Assembly: GCF_016801865.2 (NCBI RefSeq)
Contig: NC_068938.1
Span: 133,700,416-133,764,415 of the forward strand
DNA from: Culex pipiens pallens
Taxonomy: Eukaryota > Arthropoda > Insecta > Diptera > Culicidae
DNA: 64,000 bases
Reading direction: 5' to 3'
A model generated the notes under the pieces. That model did no database searches and was not told where the DNA came from. It was given only the letters and a program-made list of their open reading frames with translations. Position 1 is the first letter of the stretch; every line of letters begins with the position of its first letter. The translations under genes and the position numbers were made by a program. This document shows, piece by piece, positions 43,035 to 53,900 of the stretch.

Positions 43035-44227
43035 ACGCTGAAAAAATCTCAGGAATGTTTTTCTTTAAACTCGAGATATCTCCATTTGAAATCAGTCTAA
43101 TTTTTATGGGAAAACCATATGGGACCACCATAACGAAATTCGAAAATTTTCCAAATATATGTTTTGCGATGTAATTTTGCCCGCTGAATTTGAATCTGCC
43201 CTCAGAATCGAGCAAAAGTGTCGAAAATAGATTTTTGGTCATATTTTGCGTTTAAATGATATAAAAAAAGTTTAAAAATTGAATTTACTAGCCATGGTTT
43301 TAACATTGTAATGCAAAAAGTGTTTTAAAATGCATTACACACCTGTTCAGTTGTTTTGCAATCATTAGTTTCCGATATATAATATATATTATCTAAGTAT
43401 TGACAAAAAAAATATTTTCTGCAATTTTTTTTTGGGTGCCCGTACATCGGAATTTTATAAAAAATCAAAACATTTTAAAACATGCCCAAACATGCGGAAT
43501 ATGATTATCAATGCAGAAAAATGCATTTTAGATGGTTTTCAGTTGACTAGACTTCTATTGTCATGGAAATTTTGAAGTTTTATGAAATTTTTTTTGCCCC
43601 CAGATTAAAAATATTTGGAACGGTCTAATGAAAAGAAAATGAAAAAAAAAAACAAAATTTTTAAAGAAATTAAGGTTTAATTTTTAAACATTTAATCAAA
43701 AAGTTGAAAATTATAATGCAGATATCTGGAGCAACATTTGAAAGGGCGGTACGACATTGCTCTTATGGCCTTTCGTCCCATTTAAACGCGTGTAATGAAA
43801 GGCCGTAAGAGCAACAAACTCGCAAACTGTTTGACTGCATTTGTTTGCAGAAACGTCAGCGTGCATTTTGCTTTGTTTGCGTTTTGTCAAATTGTCCAAT
43901 ACGAAAAAGTACGAGTTTGTTTGTCAAAGTCTAATACCTCAAAAAATCATTTAAAATAAAAACTATTTCAAAAATAAGAAAAATCAAAATTAAAAAAAGA
44001 AAATGTTTTTGAGTACCTCAAAGCAATAAATAGGTCAAATAATAGTGATAATAAAGTTTACAAAAAAATAAAAATTTAGAATTCTCAAATTTGAATTCCA
44101 AAATTGGAAAATTAATCATAAAAAATCACAAATTCTCGCTTACTTTTTAAAAAGCTCCTATGTACATAGGTTTTGAAAAAGTAATCTAGAATTTAAAAAT
44201 CACATATTTTAAAGCTAATAAAAAACC
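43035..44227. repeat. Dispersed repeats, including G-run family copy 3
   Basis: 43288-43610 matches 16500-16815 ('aaaaagtgttttaaaatgca', 'cagttgttttgcaatcatta', right end 'ttttttttgcccccaga') without the long G run. 43890-43935 shares 'gtttgtttgtcaaagtctaa' with 23785-23810. 44145-44190 is a degenerate hairpin related to 1137-1222. No gene. Confidence 0.45.
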
Positions 44228-44886
44228 AAAATCCCTAGATTAGATTAATAAGCATAAGCATAGGTGCCCACCCGCAGTTGCTACTCCGTTATTGACCAGG
44301 ACCTCCAGAAGTTACATCCACGAGCCGTGGAAGATAAGTGGGAGCTATCTTTCCTCGATTCGCAACTTCTCAAAGGCCCCTATCATGCTGATCAATACCG
44401 GCGCCGGCCACGACCAGTGGTAGATTCACGGGGAAGTGGATGGGATTGTTAGTCCGATACTTGAGTGATAGAGACCGCCCAATCGACGTGAGTTTTGAGG
44501 GGGTTAGTAGATGGGTATGAGGTCAGGATTCACGAGTGGCAGTGATGTGACCATGAGCATTTTGTTTATCGGTTGAAAATTTTAAATCTTAGGCAGCCGG
44601 CTGCGGAAAGATAAATAATTGATTATTTAAAACGTTTTTTTAATCGAACGCGTGCCAACCGAGCACGCTGGAGCAGGGCTGGACTTATTAGTATATTTTT
44701 ATTGTTTGTACAATTTAGATAACGCGAGCAAACTTCAAAGATCAAAATAAAAGACGCTTTACTCTATCATAAAATCGAGAGATTGATGAGGTAATACTAA
44801 AGGTGCCAGTTGGAATAAATTATTACGATCAACGAATGTAAACAAAAAGAAAACAGGACACCACGTAACCGATTGTAATGAAATTA

Positions 44887-45187
44887 TCTAATCTAATCTA
44901 ATCAGACCCTAGCGCAGTCGAAGTGAATTTGACGTACCCAAACAGACACGAGTTTGACGTATCCAAACGAGCATTTGCCTTTACGCCCAGCAAAACTTAT
45001 TAGTGTTGCCAAGCTCAAAACATGCGTTGCCAGATCGATTTAGCCAGCTTAGACCAGTCTCCCTATTTAGGGTCTCTAATCTGGAGAGTGCCTTAGGTTA
45101 GATGACGCCTAGCACTCTTCTTGTCATTTATTAACATTTGTAGTGCGCCATTGCATCGGAATGCATTGAAACATCACAAGCGTTAAA
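44887..45187 (-). mobile_element. Short retroposon with (GATTA)n tail, insertion 2
   Basis: Reverse-oriented relative of 28488-28756, with an exact 22-bp target duplication at 44865-44886 and 45188-45209. It differs from the first in its middle (about 45 to 215 bp from the tail), so the two may be different deletion derivatives of one longer element. The tail is TCTAATCTAATCTAATC on the + strand. Confidence 0.8.
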
Positions 45188-46080
45188 GTAACCGATTGTA
45201 ATGAAATTAAAACAAAAACTTAAACGAACTAAACCGTCGACGTGCCGATGATAATGGAAGAAGGACTTATGAAAAATAAAAAATCAAATAACAAAAGCTC
45301 CGAAAAAACACGTTGCAGAGTAACCGCGAGGTCTCGCTACTCACAATCGAATAAAAAAAATCAAAACGCGCGCTAATGGTGTATCCTAAATGTCAGCATG
45401 AACATTCGAGATTCTTCCTCTCCCCGCAATCATCCAATTTCATCTCCAAAAACGCGCCCGAAACGAAGCCGACAAAAAATACAACTGTTCAATCGCGCGA
45501 CTCTATTCCAACTCAAATTATTACGATCAATGAATTTGAACAAAAAGAAAACAGGACAACGCGTAAACGATTGTGATGAAAATAAAACAATAACTTTAAC
45601 GAGCGGCGGCGTACCTTCCGATGAACGATGATATAAGAAGGACTTATGAAAAATAAAATATCAAATAAAAGGCTTCGAAAAACACGATGCGGTTCCACTG
45701 AGGTTCCACTTCTCACAATCGAGTCTAGATACAACGAAAATGAAATGAAAAATTACAAAAAGACAAAAGCATGAAACAAACTCATCAAATTGCAGTGATG
45801 AAGATGACAGCGACGTCAACTTTCGTGGGGCACTTCAACCCTGTGTCGGTGCTTTAAAAGCAGAAACGTTGAACTTCACATTTCTTCGAACAAACTCAGC
45901 CGCCTTCGAAAATCCACACGCGCGAAATCTACTTGTTTTCCATTCGAATCACAAGAACAAATCAAACCAGCCCGTAAATTGTACAATATTCAATTCAATG
46001 TAATTTTATTTATCGAGACCAAAACTATTTCCGATTGTCTGTGTCATCTCAATCACACTCAACCCCATGCTGAATGGCTG

Positions 46081-46404
46081 CACTGAAAACCCAACCATGG
46101 TAGTTGCTACCATATTGTAGGGTTAAATTGAGAACACGCACCGACGTATTTTTGCTAAAAACATTCCGTGCTTGGATTGACTGATTAACGCAGTCAGTTT
46201 TACTATGTCGAGAGCGGTATGGTAATTTTAACCCTCGATTATGGAGAGAATGATAATGATTTCGTATTTGTTACCATGCAATTTTGTGGAAGCATGGTAC
46301 ATTTTACCATATTTGCGTTTACTTTCACCAAAAAGCCACAGTTAATTTAATAAGCTGCATTTTTAGCAAATTTTCTTAAAACTACCATGGTCGGGCTTTC
46401 AGTG
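46081..46404. mobile_element. 324-bp MITE with CACTGAAA ends
   Basis: CACTGAAAACCCAACCATGG at the left is mirrored with three mismatches at the right (CCATGGTCGGGCTTTCAGTG). The ends plus size fit a hAT-type MITE, but a clean 8-bp target duplication is not visible. TACCAT/ATGGTA words recur inside. Confidence 0.6.
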
Positions 46405-47563
46405 TGGCTTTCATCTTGCCCCATTGCCAACCATTCCAAATCCACTCTCGATTTCTTTTTTGCCTTCCGTTTTTTGTTCCTCTTCGCTAAAGATTTCTCA
46501 GCCTCTCTCTCCTTTTTTGCTACTCTTATTTTCTCTTCTGCGAGCATTTTACACTCTCACACCACTCAGCCTACAGATCGAACCCCGAGTCACTAAAACT
46601 CTCCCTCTCTTTAAGTGCTTTCCCGCTCGTTTTCTCAAACCTCACAAAATACTTGCGTCTTCAACGCTCTCACGCTCTTTTTAATTTCTCGCCCACATTA
46701 ATACGGCTCTCCCTCTCTTTGAATGCTCTTGCTCTCACGCGCTTCGTTTCTTCTGGCTGACTTTTTTCCTACCAAGGCTGCCATCTTGGATTATTGAATG
46801 AATTTCACAAAATTACAAATCTAGCATTCATTCTACGTTATCACCACTAAGCACAACAATTTCCCCACACTTCACAGCCCCTTCCTTCCAGCCAGAACTG
46901 AAAAAGTTCAGAAAACACCGCTAAAATCCGGCTACGGCCGAATGATTGCCGTGGACCTGTGCTCTACGACGCCTCCACCTTTTCCCGAAAAAGAAACGGC
47001 AAATTCACGCACAAATAACACTTTCACTAGAAAACCCAACTTTTTCGTCGAAGAACAAGTTATTTCTTCCAATAGCCACAGCAAAGTCGAATGAAACCCG
47101 AAAAAAACATTAAAAAACGCGAAGCCCCGAGACCGATTCTGCAAAGACGTCTTCTCTCGCCCGCGGCTCAACTCCAAATCCCTTGATTAGATTAATAAAA
47201 ATCCAAAATTTTCAAATTTATGTGGGTTGAATATGCCAAATTTAAAGACCACGTGGTTTATGCATGAGCTCTAAACGGCTTAAAAATTAAAAAAATGAAA
47301 CTTTGAAATCATTGAAATTCGGAAACAAACAATTTTACAAATTTTAAATTTATCAAACTTAAAAATTCATTGGAAAACCCAAAATCTAAAAACTGGAACA
47401 AGAAAAAAAAGCTGAAGAATTTGAAAAACAGCTTCAAACATTTAAAGATGTTTTAAATTTAAAAGTGTAAAACCTAGAAAAAAACAAAAAGTGGAAAAAA
47501 ACAGAAAATAAAATACTGACTTAACAAAAAAAACAGAATTTGAAATAATCAAAAAATCGACGG
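46405..47563. other. No recognisable gene
   Basis: 46440-46760 is CT-rich with CTCTC runs. 46900-47175 is GC-richer and is the outer end of the probable 2.9 kb insertion. 47200-47560 is AT-rich with no ORF of note. Confidence 0.35.
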
Positions 47564-48125
47564 CAACATTTCAAAAGGCATCATGTACATTTTGACACTT
47601 TTTGGGTTATTGCATATTCTAAAAGTACTCCTAATAAGCTACCTCTCCACCAAAAATTAGCAAAAGTTACTGCAGTAAAGACTGTTTAATAATGATTTTA
47701 AATATTTAAAGAAACATAAACAAAATCTCTGGCAGCTTCAGTGCCTGTTTATATCGTTTATATAGCCCTGTCAAGCTGTCAAATAAAAGACAACATGAAC
47801 AAAAAGCGAATCACAACAAAACTTTACCTCCACTTGCAAAAAGCGCCATGTACATTCGGCGAAGAAAAACTAATCATAATAAAGCTACCCCACCAATGAC
47901 AGCAGAGTGATATAGATGTTGGTGATTTAAAAAAAATGTTATGTTTATTTTTCTTAAATATAATGACGGAAATAATGTTTTATTGAATGTGGATGATCAA
48001 GTGTCAATAAAAGCAACGTTTTCATCGTTTGTTATAATTACAACATCTTCAGTTGCTTTTATATTAAAATGGGAAGTGAGAAATGATGCTCAACATTCAA
48101 ATGCGTTTTTCAGAAAACGCATGAT
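47564..48125. mobile_element. 560-bp MITE, second copy (right end damaged)
   Basis: Aligns with 3483-4045 from CAACATTTCAAAAGGCATCA through 'attcaaatgcgtttttc'. The mirrored right terminus is lost after about 48122. Internal duplications, for example 'tttatatcgtttatata' at 47750, distinguish it. Confidence 0.6.
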
Positions 48126-48518
48126 AATCTGGAAAAATTAATTAATAATAATAAAAACTAATTTTCTAGATTGCATTTTAGAAGTCCTGAATTGATAAAA
48201 ATCAGGATGATTTCCCCTATTATCCTCTGATTCTCAACATTATGGCGCTTCAGCCGTAGTTGCTTTCGGTAGTTCTACAGTTGTAATAATAACCACTTTG
48301 TGATGTAATTTGTTAACGCATCTATTTATTCTTTAAAGAAGAAAATTGCGGTGCACAATCCTAGAGCAAAAGTGTTTGTGCAGAAAAAAGCTTATTCTGT
48401 GGAGTGTTCCGTTATTGCAAACAGCTCAGCTGTAAGTACAAACTAAGAAGCTTCCGGCCCCGGCGTGCCGAACTTACCAACGCATAAATGCACCCGAAAA
48501 TCCTTCCCAAATTTAGGG
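48126..48518 (-). other. 3' flank of the PH-domain gene
   Basis: No coding region. On the - strand an AATAAA lies at about 48325-48330, roughly 190 nt past the stop, and may end the transcript. Confidence 0.35.
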
Positions 48519-49202
48519 CTAAAACGTCGGCTCCAGCCGGGCATCGGCCAGCTCGTTGTGTCGCTGCAGCAGCCCCAGGCACTGCAGCAAACAGTGCGTG
48601 TTGGCCGCCGACAGGGCCTTCAACATGAGCAGATCCGGATCGGTGGGCGACAGCGGCGAGGTCAGATTTTCGATGGCCCGCGCCAACGCAGCGTTACTTA
48701 GCTCGCACTGTTGCATCTGCTGGCGGGCTGCCCCGAAGGCGTCGTGCGCCGCTAGCTGGTCACGTGGTGCGAGGGACGCCGTCGTGTTCGAGTGGGACTC
48801 TACGATGGCACGTAGACCGTCGACCCATTCTTGGCGAGCGCGCGCGTCACCGGCGCGCAGCTTCATCATGTCGCCGGATGCGCAGTTCACCGTGAATGTC
48901 TTGGAATCTTCGTCGCTCGGGCAGATGACGGCTCCTGCGAGATGGACTTGACCACGCGGTGCGTTTCCCACGATGTTCGGGTTGGAATCGTCGTTGGCGG
49001 GCTCGCACAGATAGTAGCTTAGCAGGCCGGCCTGCGCGTCCACCGTGAACCAGCGGTACTGCCATCCTGGAATTGAATTTGTTAAAGCTGGGACAAGTAC
49101 AGAGTTTTCAAACTTACCTTTCATAACATTTGTGTACTTGTAAAGTTGGCCACTCAGCTGGTGGCGATTCATGTTCAGAATCCGACTCAGGTTTGACTCC
49201 AT
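48519..49202 (-). CDS. ORP-like PH-domain protein (short, no sterol-binding domain)
   Basis: Two exons, 49202-49118 and 49066-48519, around a 51-bp intron (gtaagt...ttccag), give 210 residues. Residues about 15-125 form a PH domain: GQLYKYTNVMK|GWQYRWFTVD, then LLSYYLCEP, GQVHLAGAVICPSDEDSKTF and the C-terminal helix ARQEWVDGLRAIV. The VMKGWQYRWF signature, the SPSDEDS-like loop and the following LSPTDPDLLMLKALSAANTHCLLQCLGLLQ match the N-terminal part of oxysterol-binding-protein-related proteins of the ORP10/11 type. PH domains there bind phosphoinositides at membranes. The protein stops (ADARLEPTF) before any sterol-binding ORD, and none is seen nearby, so this is either a PH-only relative or a truncated paralogue. 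It is divergent from PDAP1. The intron is stop-free and in frame. Confidence 0.8.
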   Translation of the reverse strand: MESNLSRILNMNRHQLSGQLYKYTNVMKGKFENSVLVPALTNSIPGWQYRWFTVDAQAGLLSYYLCEPANDDSNPNIVGNAPRGQVHLAGAVICPSDEDSKTFTVNCASGDMMKLRAGDARARQEWVDGLRAIVESHSNTTASLAPRDQLAAHDAFGAARQQMQQCELSNAALARAIENLTSPLSPTDPDLLMLKALSAANTHCLLQCLGLLQRHNELADARLEPTF

Positions 49203-49798
49203 GGACGAAGAGGAACAGCTCGGGCTCTGGCTGTGAGGTTGGTCGCTGGTTTTGTGTTTTCTCTTTTTGCGGAAAAGTTTACGAAGAATTTTTGCTAGCC
49301 GCGAGCGAACCGCGAGACACTACATAAATTTTAGGAGTGGCGATTTGCACAATATTGAAAGGGTGCCAGGAGAATCGGGAAAAAGTTCAGCATCAAAATT
49401 TGATTTCGAGTCAGAAGGAAATTTGATTCATCGAGCGATTGAAAACAATCACAAAGGACAAACGTCAAATTCTACACTGTAAATTTGGTGTAGCCGATAT
49501 TGTATGAAGCAGTACTAGATTGTTGAATCTGCTCTCGTCGCACGAATCACCCCCCGAATTGACAGATCTCTCCTGCTGTTTTTTAGTACACGCTCGTGCA
49601 CATTTTCCTCTTTGTTGTTTTTGACGTTTCTCACCTGCCATCGGGCGCTGACATTTTCGCATTTTCGTGGTGGCAAAAGCGTTCGATTTTGGTGGGTTTG
49701 CTTGCAAAAAGTGAAAAAAATCATTGTGCAAAAGTGTCGAAGATCCCCTCTGCCTAGACATATTTCGCTTCAGCTAGTTCCGGAACAGTTTCGTCAGC
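49203..49798. promoter_or_regulatory. Shared divergent promoter region
   Basis: 596 bp between the start codons of the PH-domain gene (-) and PDAP1 (+), with no third gene. It must contain both 5' UTRs and promoters. No TATA box is evident, which suits housekeeping genes. Confidence 0.5.
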
Positions 49799-50472
49799 AT
49801 GCCACGAGGTGGGTTTGCGGATTTTTCGATGGGCGAAAGTGTTGATTTTTTTTCTTTCTCTTCCGCCCCAGGAAAATACGTCAACCACAAGGGACGCAAT
49901 CGTAACTTTACGAGCCCCGAACAGCTCGAGGAGGAGCGCAAAAACGAGGAGAAGAAAAAGTCGGTCGAGATCGAGTAATTGCGATTCAGCAAACGCTCTA
50001 AAATTGTTTTGATCTCTGCAGGTGGAGGAAAACTCAGGAAGCGTCCTCGTCCGACGACGAAGACGAGGAGCAGGAGGGAAGCGAGAAGGGCAGCGATGAC
50101 GAGTCGAGCGAATCGGAGGAGGAAGCCAAGGGTGCCAGCTCGGTGATCGAGATCCAGAATCCGAACCGGGTGCAGAAGAAGGCCTTCCAGAAGGTGGAGG
50201 AGGTGGACGAGGAGGAGAAGCCGCAGCTGTCGCGCAAGGAGCGGGAACAGATCGAAAAGCAGAAGGCCCACGCCGCGTACCAGAAGCGACACGCCGAGGG
50301 CAAAACGGCACAGGCCAAGGCCGATCTGGCCCGGTTAGCGATCATCAAGCAGCACCGGGCGGAGGCGGCCGCGCGTCGTGAAGCCGAGAAGAAAGGTGAG
50401 GACTTGTTTGCTTGATTTAGGACGCTTAACCTTTCTATTTTGATTATTTCAGCGAAAGATGATAAGAAATGA
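49799..50472 (+). CDS. PDAP1: 28 kDa heat- and acid-stable phosphoprotein (PDAP1 family)
   Basis: Four exons, 49799-49808, 49872-49974, 50022-50395 and 50453-50472, total 507 nt and 168 residues. Exon 1 encodes only MPR plus the first base of Gly; the family start MPRGK...HKGR is recovered exactly by splicing. The middle is acidic and Ser-rich (ASSSDDEDEEQEGS). The C-terminal half has the conserved family block: IEIQNPNRVQKK, then LSRKEREQIEKQKAHAAY and AEGKTAQAKADLARLAIIKQ, ending KKAKDDKK. The family is a casein-kinase-phosphorylated, PDGF-associated cytosolic protein of unclear biochemical role. Intron 2 is only 47 bp; its donor (gtaatt) was chosen because it alone joins the frames. Polyadenylation signal near 50562. 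Confidence 0.9.
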
Positions 50473-50997
50473 AGTGTTGTTCTCTGCCCAGCGCCCGGAA
50501 GCATAAAATAACCCACTGAAAACACACGGAACACAGAAGTTATAACCTGAATGTCGTAAATAATAAATCTAACAGGCGGGCGTCACGTCGTCGTCTTCGT
50601 CACTGCGATAAGTTTTCTTTTGATATGATTCAAATTTTTACTACAAAACAACACTGCGCTGTCTTGGTTCGTGAGCGGAGCGCGACCTACCGAAGAATAT
50701 CGCTAATAGTTATTCGTAATTCGTGCAGGTCAAACTCTGCTCCAGCAAACTAGAATAATGAGAGAGATAGTAACGATGGGAGAACCAATTGAAAACAAAT
50801 GAAATTGTACGTGTTTGAGATATTAGTCCAAATCATAAAGAAACAAAACAAACAACTCTACTCTAGCAAGCTAAAATCTTAAAAACTGCAATCTAACAAA
50901 GTGAAGAAGTAAACATATTTGAAGCCACTGTGAATGTAATTCGGATCGTTGAATAAACACGGATAGTTCTGTATAAACATTTCTTCTTCAAATATCC
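50473..50997. other. Convergent 3' flanks of PDAP1 and the UPF0488 gene
   Basis: No ORF of note. AATAAA on the + strand at 50562 (and again near 50953) would serve PDAP1. The longer option would run into the UPF0488 3' end. Confidence 0.45.
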
Positions 50998-53900
50998 CTA
51001 ATTCTCAACCGAAAAATTAAATCTAAACGTATTATCCGACGGCGCTATCACGCCACACCCGGGCACCACCACACGTTCCGTAGCCTCCGGCGCACCATTT
51101 TCCTCACGCTTGGCACCGCCACTTCCCTCTCCCCCGTCGTCCAGCTGGATGTTGGCAAAGTTGAACCGAAAGTCGCGCTCCCCCGACAGGACGGCGGCCT
51201 TCTTAACAAAGTGATACTTGGCCTTCTTCTTGGGCGCGTCGAAGCCCACGCTTCCGGCGGCCAACGCCATCGTGCGCTCCTCCTCGGCCATCTTGGCCCG
51301 GTAGTCACCGAAGCTGGTCCGCATGATTTGACGCTTCTTGATCAGCGGCTGGTTCGGCGATTTGAGCGTGTTGATGAGTTTGAGGGTGTCCTCGACTGGA
51401 AGTGGGAATTTATAAAAGTGTATTAAGATAAAAAAAATCGTACGAGCTTTTTCGGTAAAGATCCTGGCTGAAATAGAAATGACCAAAACCCTCGTTTTCA
51501 ACATTTTAATTTATTTTTAACTGTCTGGTTTGGTTACAGCGCGAATACTTGGCTTGCCGTAGAGTTGCGCCAGCTCGTGGTTCATTCTTCTCCGCCACAC
51601 ATTGTTCTCACGTACGCCGCCAAAGATCGTCCTAAGCACTAGCCGTTCGAAAACTTTAAGCATTTGCAGTTCCTCCTCGAGCATCGTCCAACCTTCTCCA
51701 CTTTCCGTTCCGATTCGGTGTAACTCCTAGCCGCCTCTTCGAACGTTCTGCCAGATGAACTGCCTGGAGGCCGGAGATACCATCGTCTTGTCAAAGTCCC
51801 TTGTGAGATTCGACCGTGTCGGACATCGCGGCCGAAATCTTCACGCTGCACCGTGCCCTGTCCATCGTTGATTTCCCCAGTCTGATCAGCTTCCCGGGAA
51901 AGCCGTGCTCGTACATAACCTTCCATAGCTCTTTGCGATCGATCGAGTCGTACGCGGCTTTGAAATCGATGACGGATGGTGCATCGGGATCTGGTAGTCG
52001 CGATTTTTTTTTTTGAGGATTTGGTGTAGCAAAAAGATTTGGTCCATCGTCGATTTCCCCTCCACGAAACCGGCTTGGTACGTCCCAAGGAAATCCTTTG
52101 ATCGTTCCGAGAGACGACAGAAGATGATCTGAGACAGCACTTTGTAGGCCGCGTTGAGAATGGTGATAGCTCGATAGTTCTCACATTCCAACTTGTCCCC
52201 CTTCTTGTAGATCAGGCATATAACTCCCTCTTTCCACTCCTCCGATAGCTGTTCTGTGTCCCAAATCTTGATAATCAGCTGGTGCAGACAGATCGCCAAC
52301 TTTTCTGGGACAATCTTGATGAGTTCTGCAACGATACCATCTTTACCCGCTGCTCTGTTGTTCTTCAGCTTCTTGATGGCGTCCCTAACTTCCCTCATCG
52401 TGAGTGCTGGTCTGTCCCCGCCGTCCACCATACCGCTGATGTTGTATCTTTCGTCGTCCTGGTACTCCGCCTCTGGGCAAACAGCTTAACATGGTGTTCG
52501 TCGAAGATTCCCCCGTCCTTATCCCGGCACATTTTGGGCCGCTGTTTCGTCGGAGCAATACAGCTGTTCCATGTCCTGGCACTCCAACACTTCCAAGCGA
52601 CGCACAGTGGGCGAAATGGAACCCAAAATCGGACTTAATTGAACGCGGCTGGTTCCCTGGTATGAAAAATAGTGTTTCTTATGTAAAAAAATCCAAGGAA
52701 TCGATTGATGATGGTTTCATCCACCGCACAAAACGGCAAAGGGTCCATTTTGCCCCAATTCCCTATTTTTTAACATTTTTTCTTGAAAATTGGTCTGTAT
52801 TTAGAGCGGAGGCTTTATGCGGCCATCCAAAATGCACTTAACTTATGTGAAAATGTTCCAGGAATCCAGTAAAAATAACCACTTGCACCGCAAAAATCAT
52901 CTAGGGTCCATTTAACCCCAATTCCGCTGTAAAAGCATTTTCGGCCCTTTTCAAATGTTAGGTCAGTTTTTAAAAATCTGAAAATATTTTTATCGTAAAG
53001 ATCAGACAATTTTACATAAGGATGACGATTTGCACTTGTTAGTTTGATACATTTATGTTGATATAGAAATTAAATTAAATAAAAAGATTGAAGAATCAGT
53101 TTCAAGCCAATTTTCCCAAACGCAGAATAAACTGCCTTTTGCAATTTTTTTTTATTTTTATCAGCATAAATGTGTCAAACTATCAAATGCAAATCGTCAT
53201 TCTTATGTAAAATTGTCTGATCTTTACGATAAAAATATTTTCAGATTTTTAAAATCTGACCTAACATTTGAAAATGGCCAAAAATGCTTTTATAGCGGAA
53301 TTGGGGTTAAATGGACCCTAGATGATTTTTGCGGTGCAAGTGGTTATTTTTACTAGATTCCTGGGACATTTTCACATAAGTTAAGTGCATTTTGGATGGC
53401 CGCATAAAGCCTCCGCTCTAAATACAGACCAATTTTCAAGAAAAAATGTTATAAAATGGGGAATTGGGGCAAAATGGACCCTTTGCCGTTTCGTGCGGTG
53501 GATGAAACCATCACCATTCGATTCCCCGGATTTTTTTACATGAGAAACACTATTTTTCATACCAGGGAACCAGCCGCGTTCAATTAAGTCCGATTTTGGG
53601 TTCCATTTCGCCCACTGTGCGACGCCTCTTATCCCGGAAGAGATGGGTTTGCTGTCTTCGCAACTGTTTCTACGACTCCTTGTGCCCACGGGTGTTATGC
53701 AGCAAATTTAATTCGTGCATTTGCCCAAATACTTCAGGCACCGTTGGAAATCGTTTGTGTAGGTATTTATAAGAATGGTTCTAGGAACCCACAAGTTTTT
53801 TTTTGAAAACACAGCCAAAATATAAATTTGAATCAAACGTGCATTATTAGACTGGTTGCAACGCGGCTCTACTTTGTTCTAGCTGTTTCATTTTTCAAAT

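Larger units (their letters stand above)
44251..47175 (-). mobile_element. Probable 2.9 kb retroposon insertion
   Basis: Flanked by 23-bp direct repeats differing at one base (44228-44250 and 47176-47198; core AAATCCCT(A/T)GATTAG). The - strand right-hand end is GC-rich, like a 5' UTR; the other end finishes with two TGCTTAT repeats, like a tail. No intact reverse transcriptase was seen. A retroposon (44887-45187) and a MITE (46081-46404) are nested inside, and 45200-45260 partly repeats 45540-45650. The host element family is unknown. Confidence 0.45.

Noticed and set aside
51396..51504. Start of the UPF0488 gene at the ATG at 51504
   Set aside because: The apparent N-terminus (MLKTRVLVISI...FYKFPLP) is hydrophobic intron sequence. 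The conserved exon 1 at 54302-54539 and the microexon give a better, family-like N-terminus with an intact frame.
52491..52841. 116-codon frame and its twin at 53381-53689 (WNPKSDLIERGWFPGM in both)
   Set aside because: The two look like a conserved protein pair only because they read the same sequence in the two arms of the giant hairpin; the element is non-coding.
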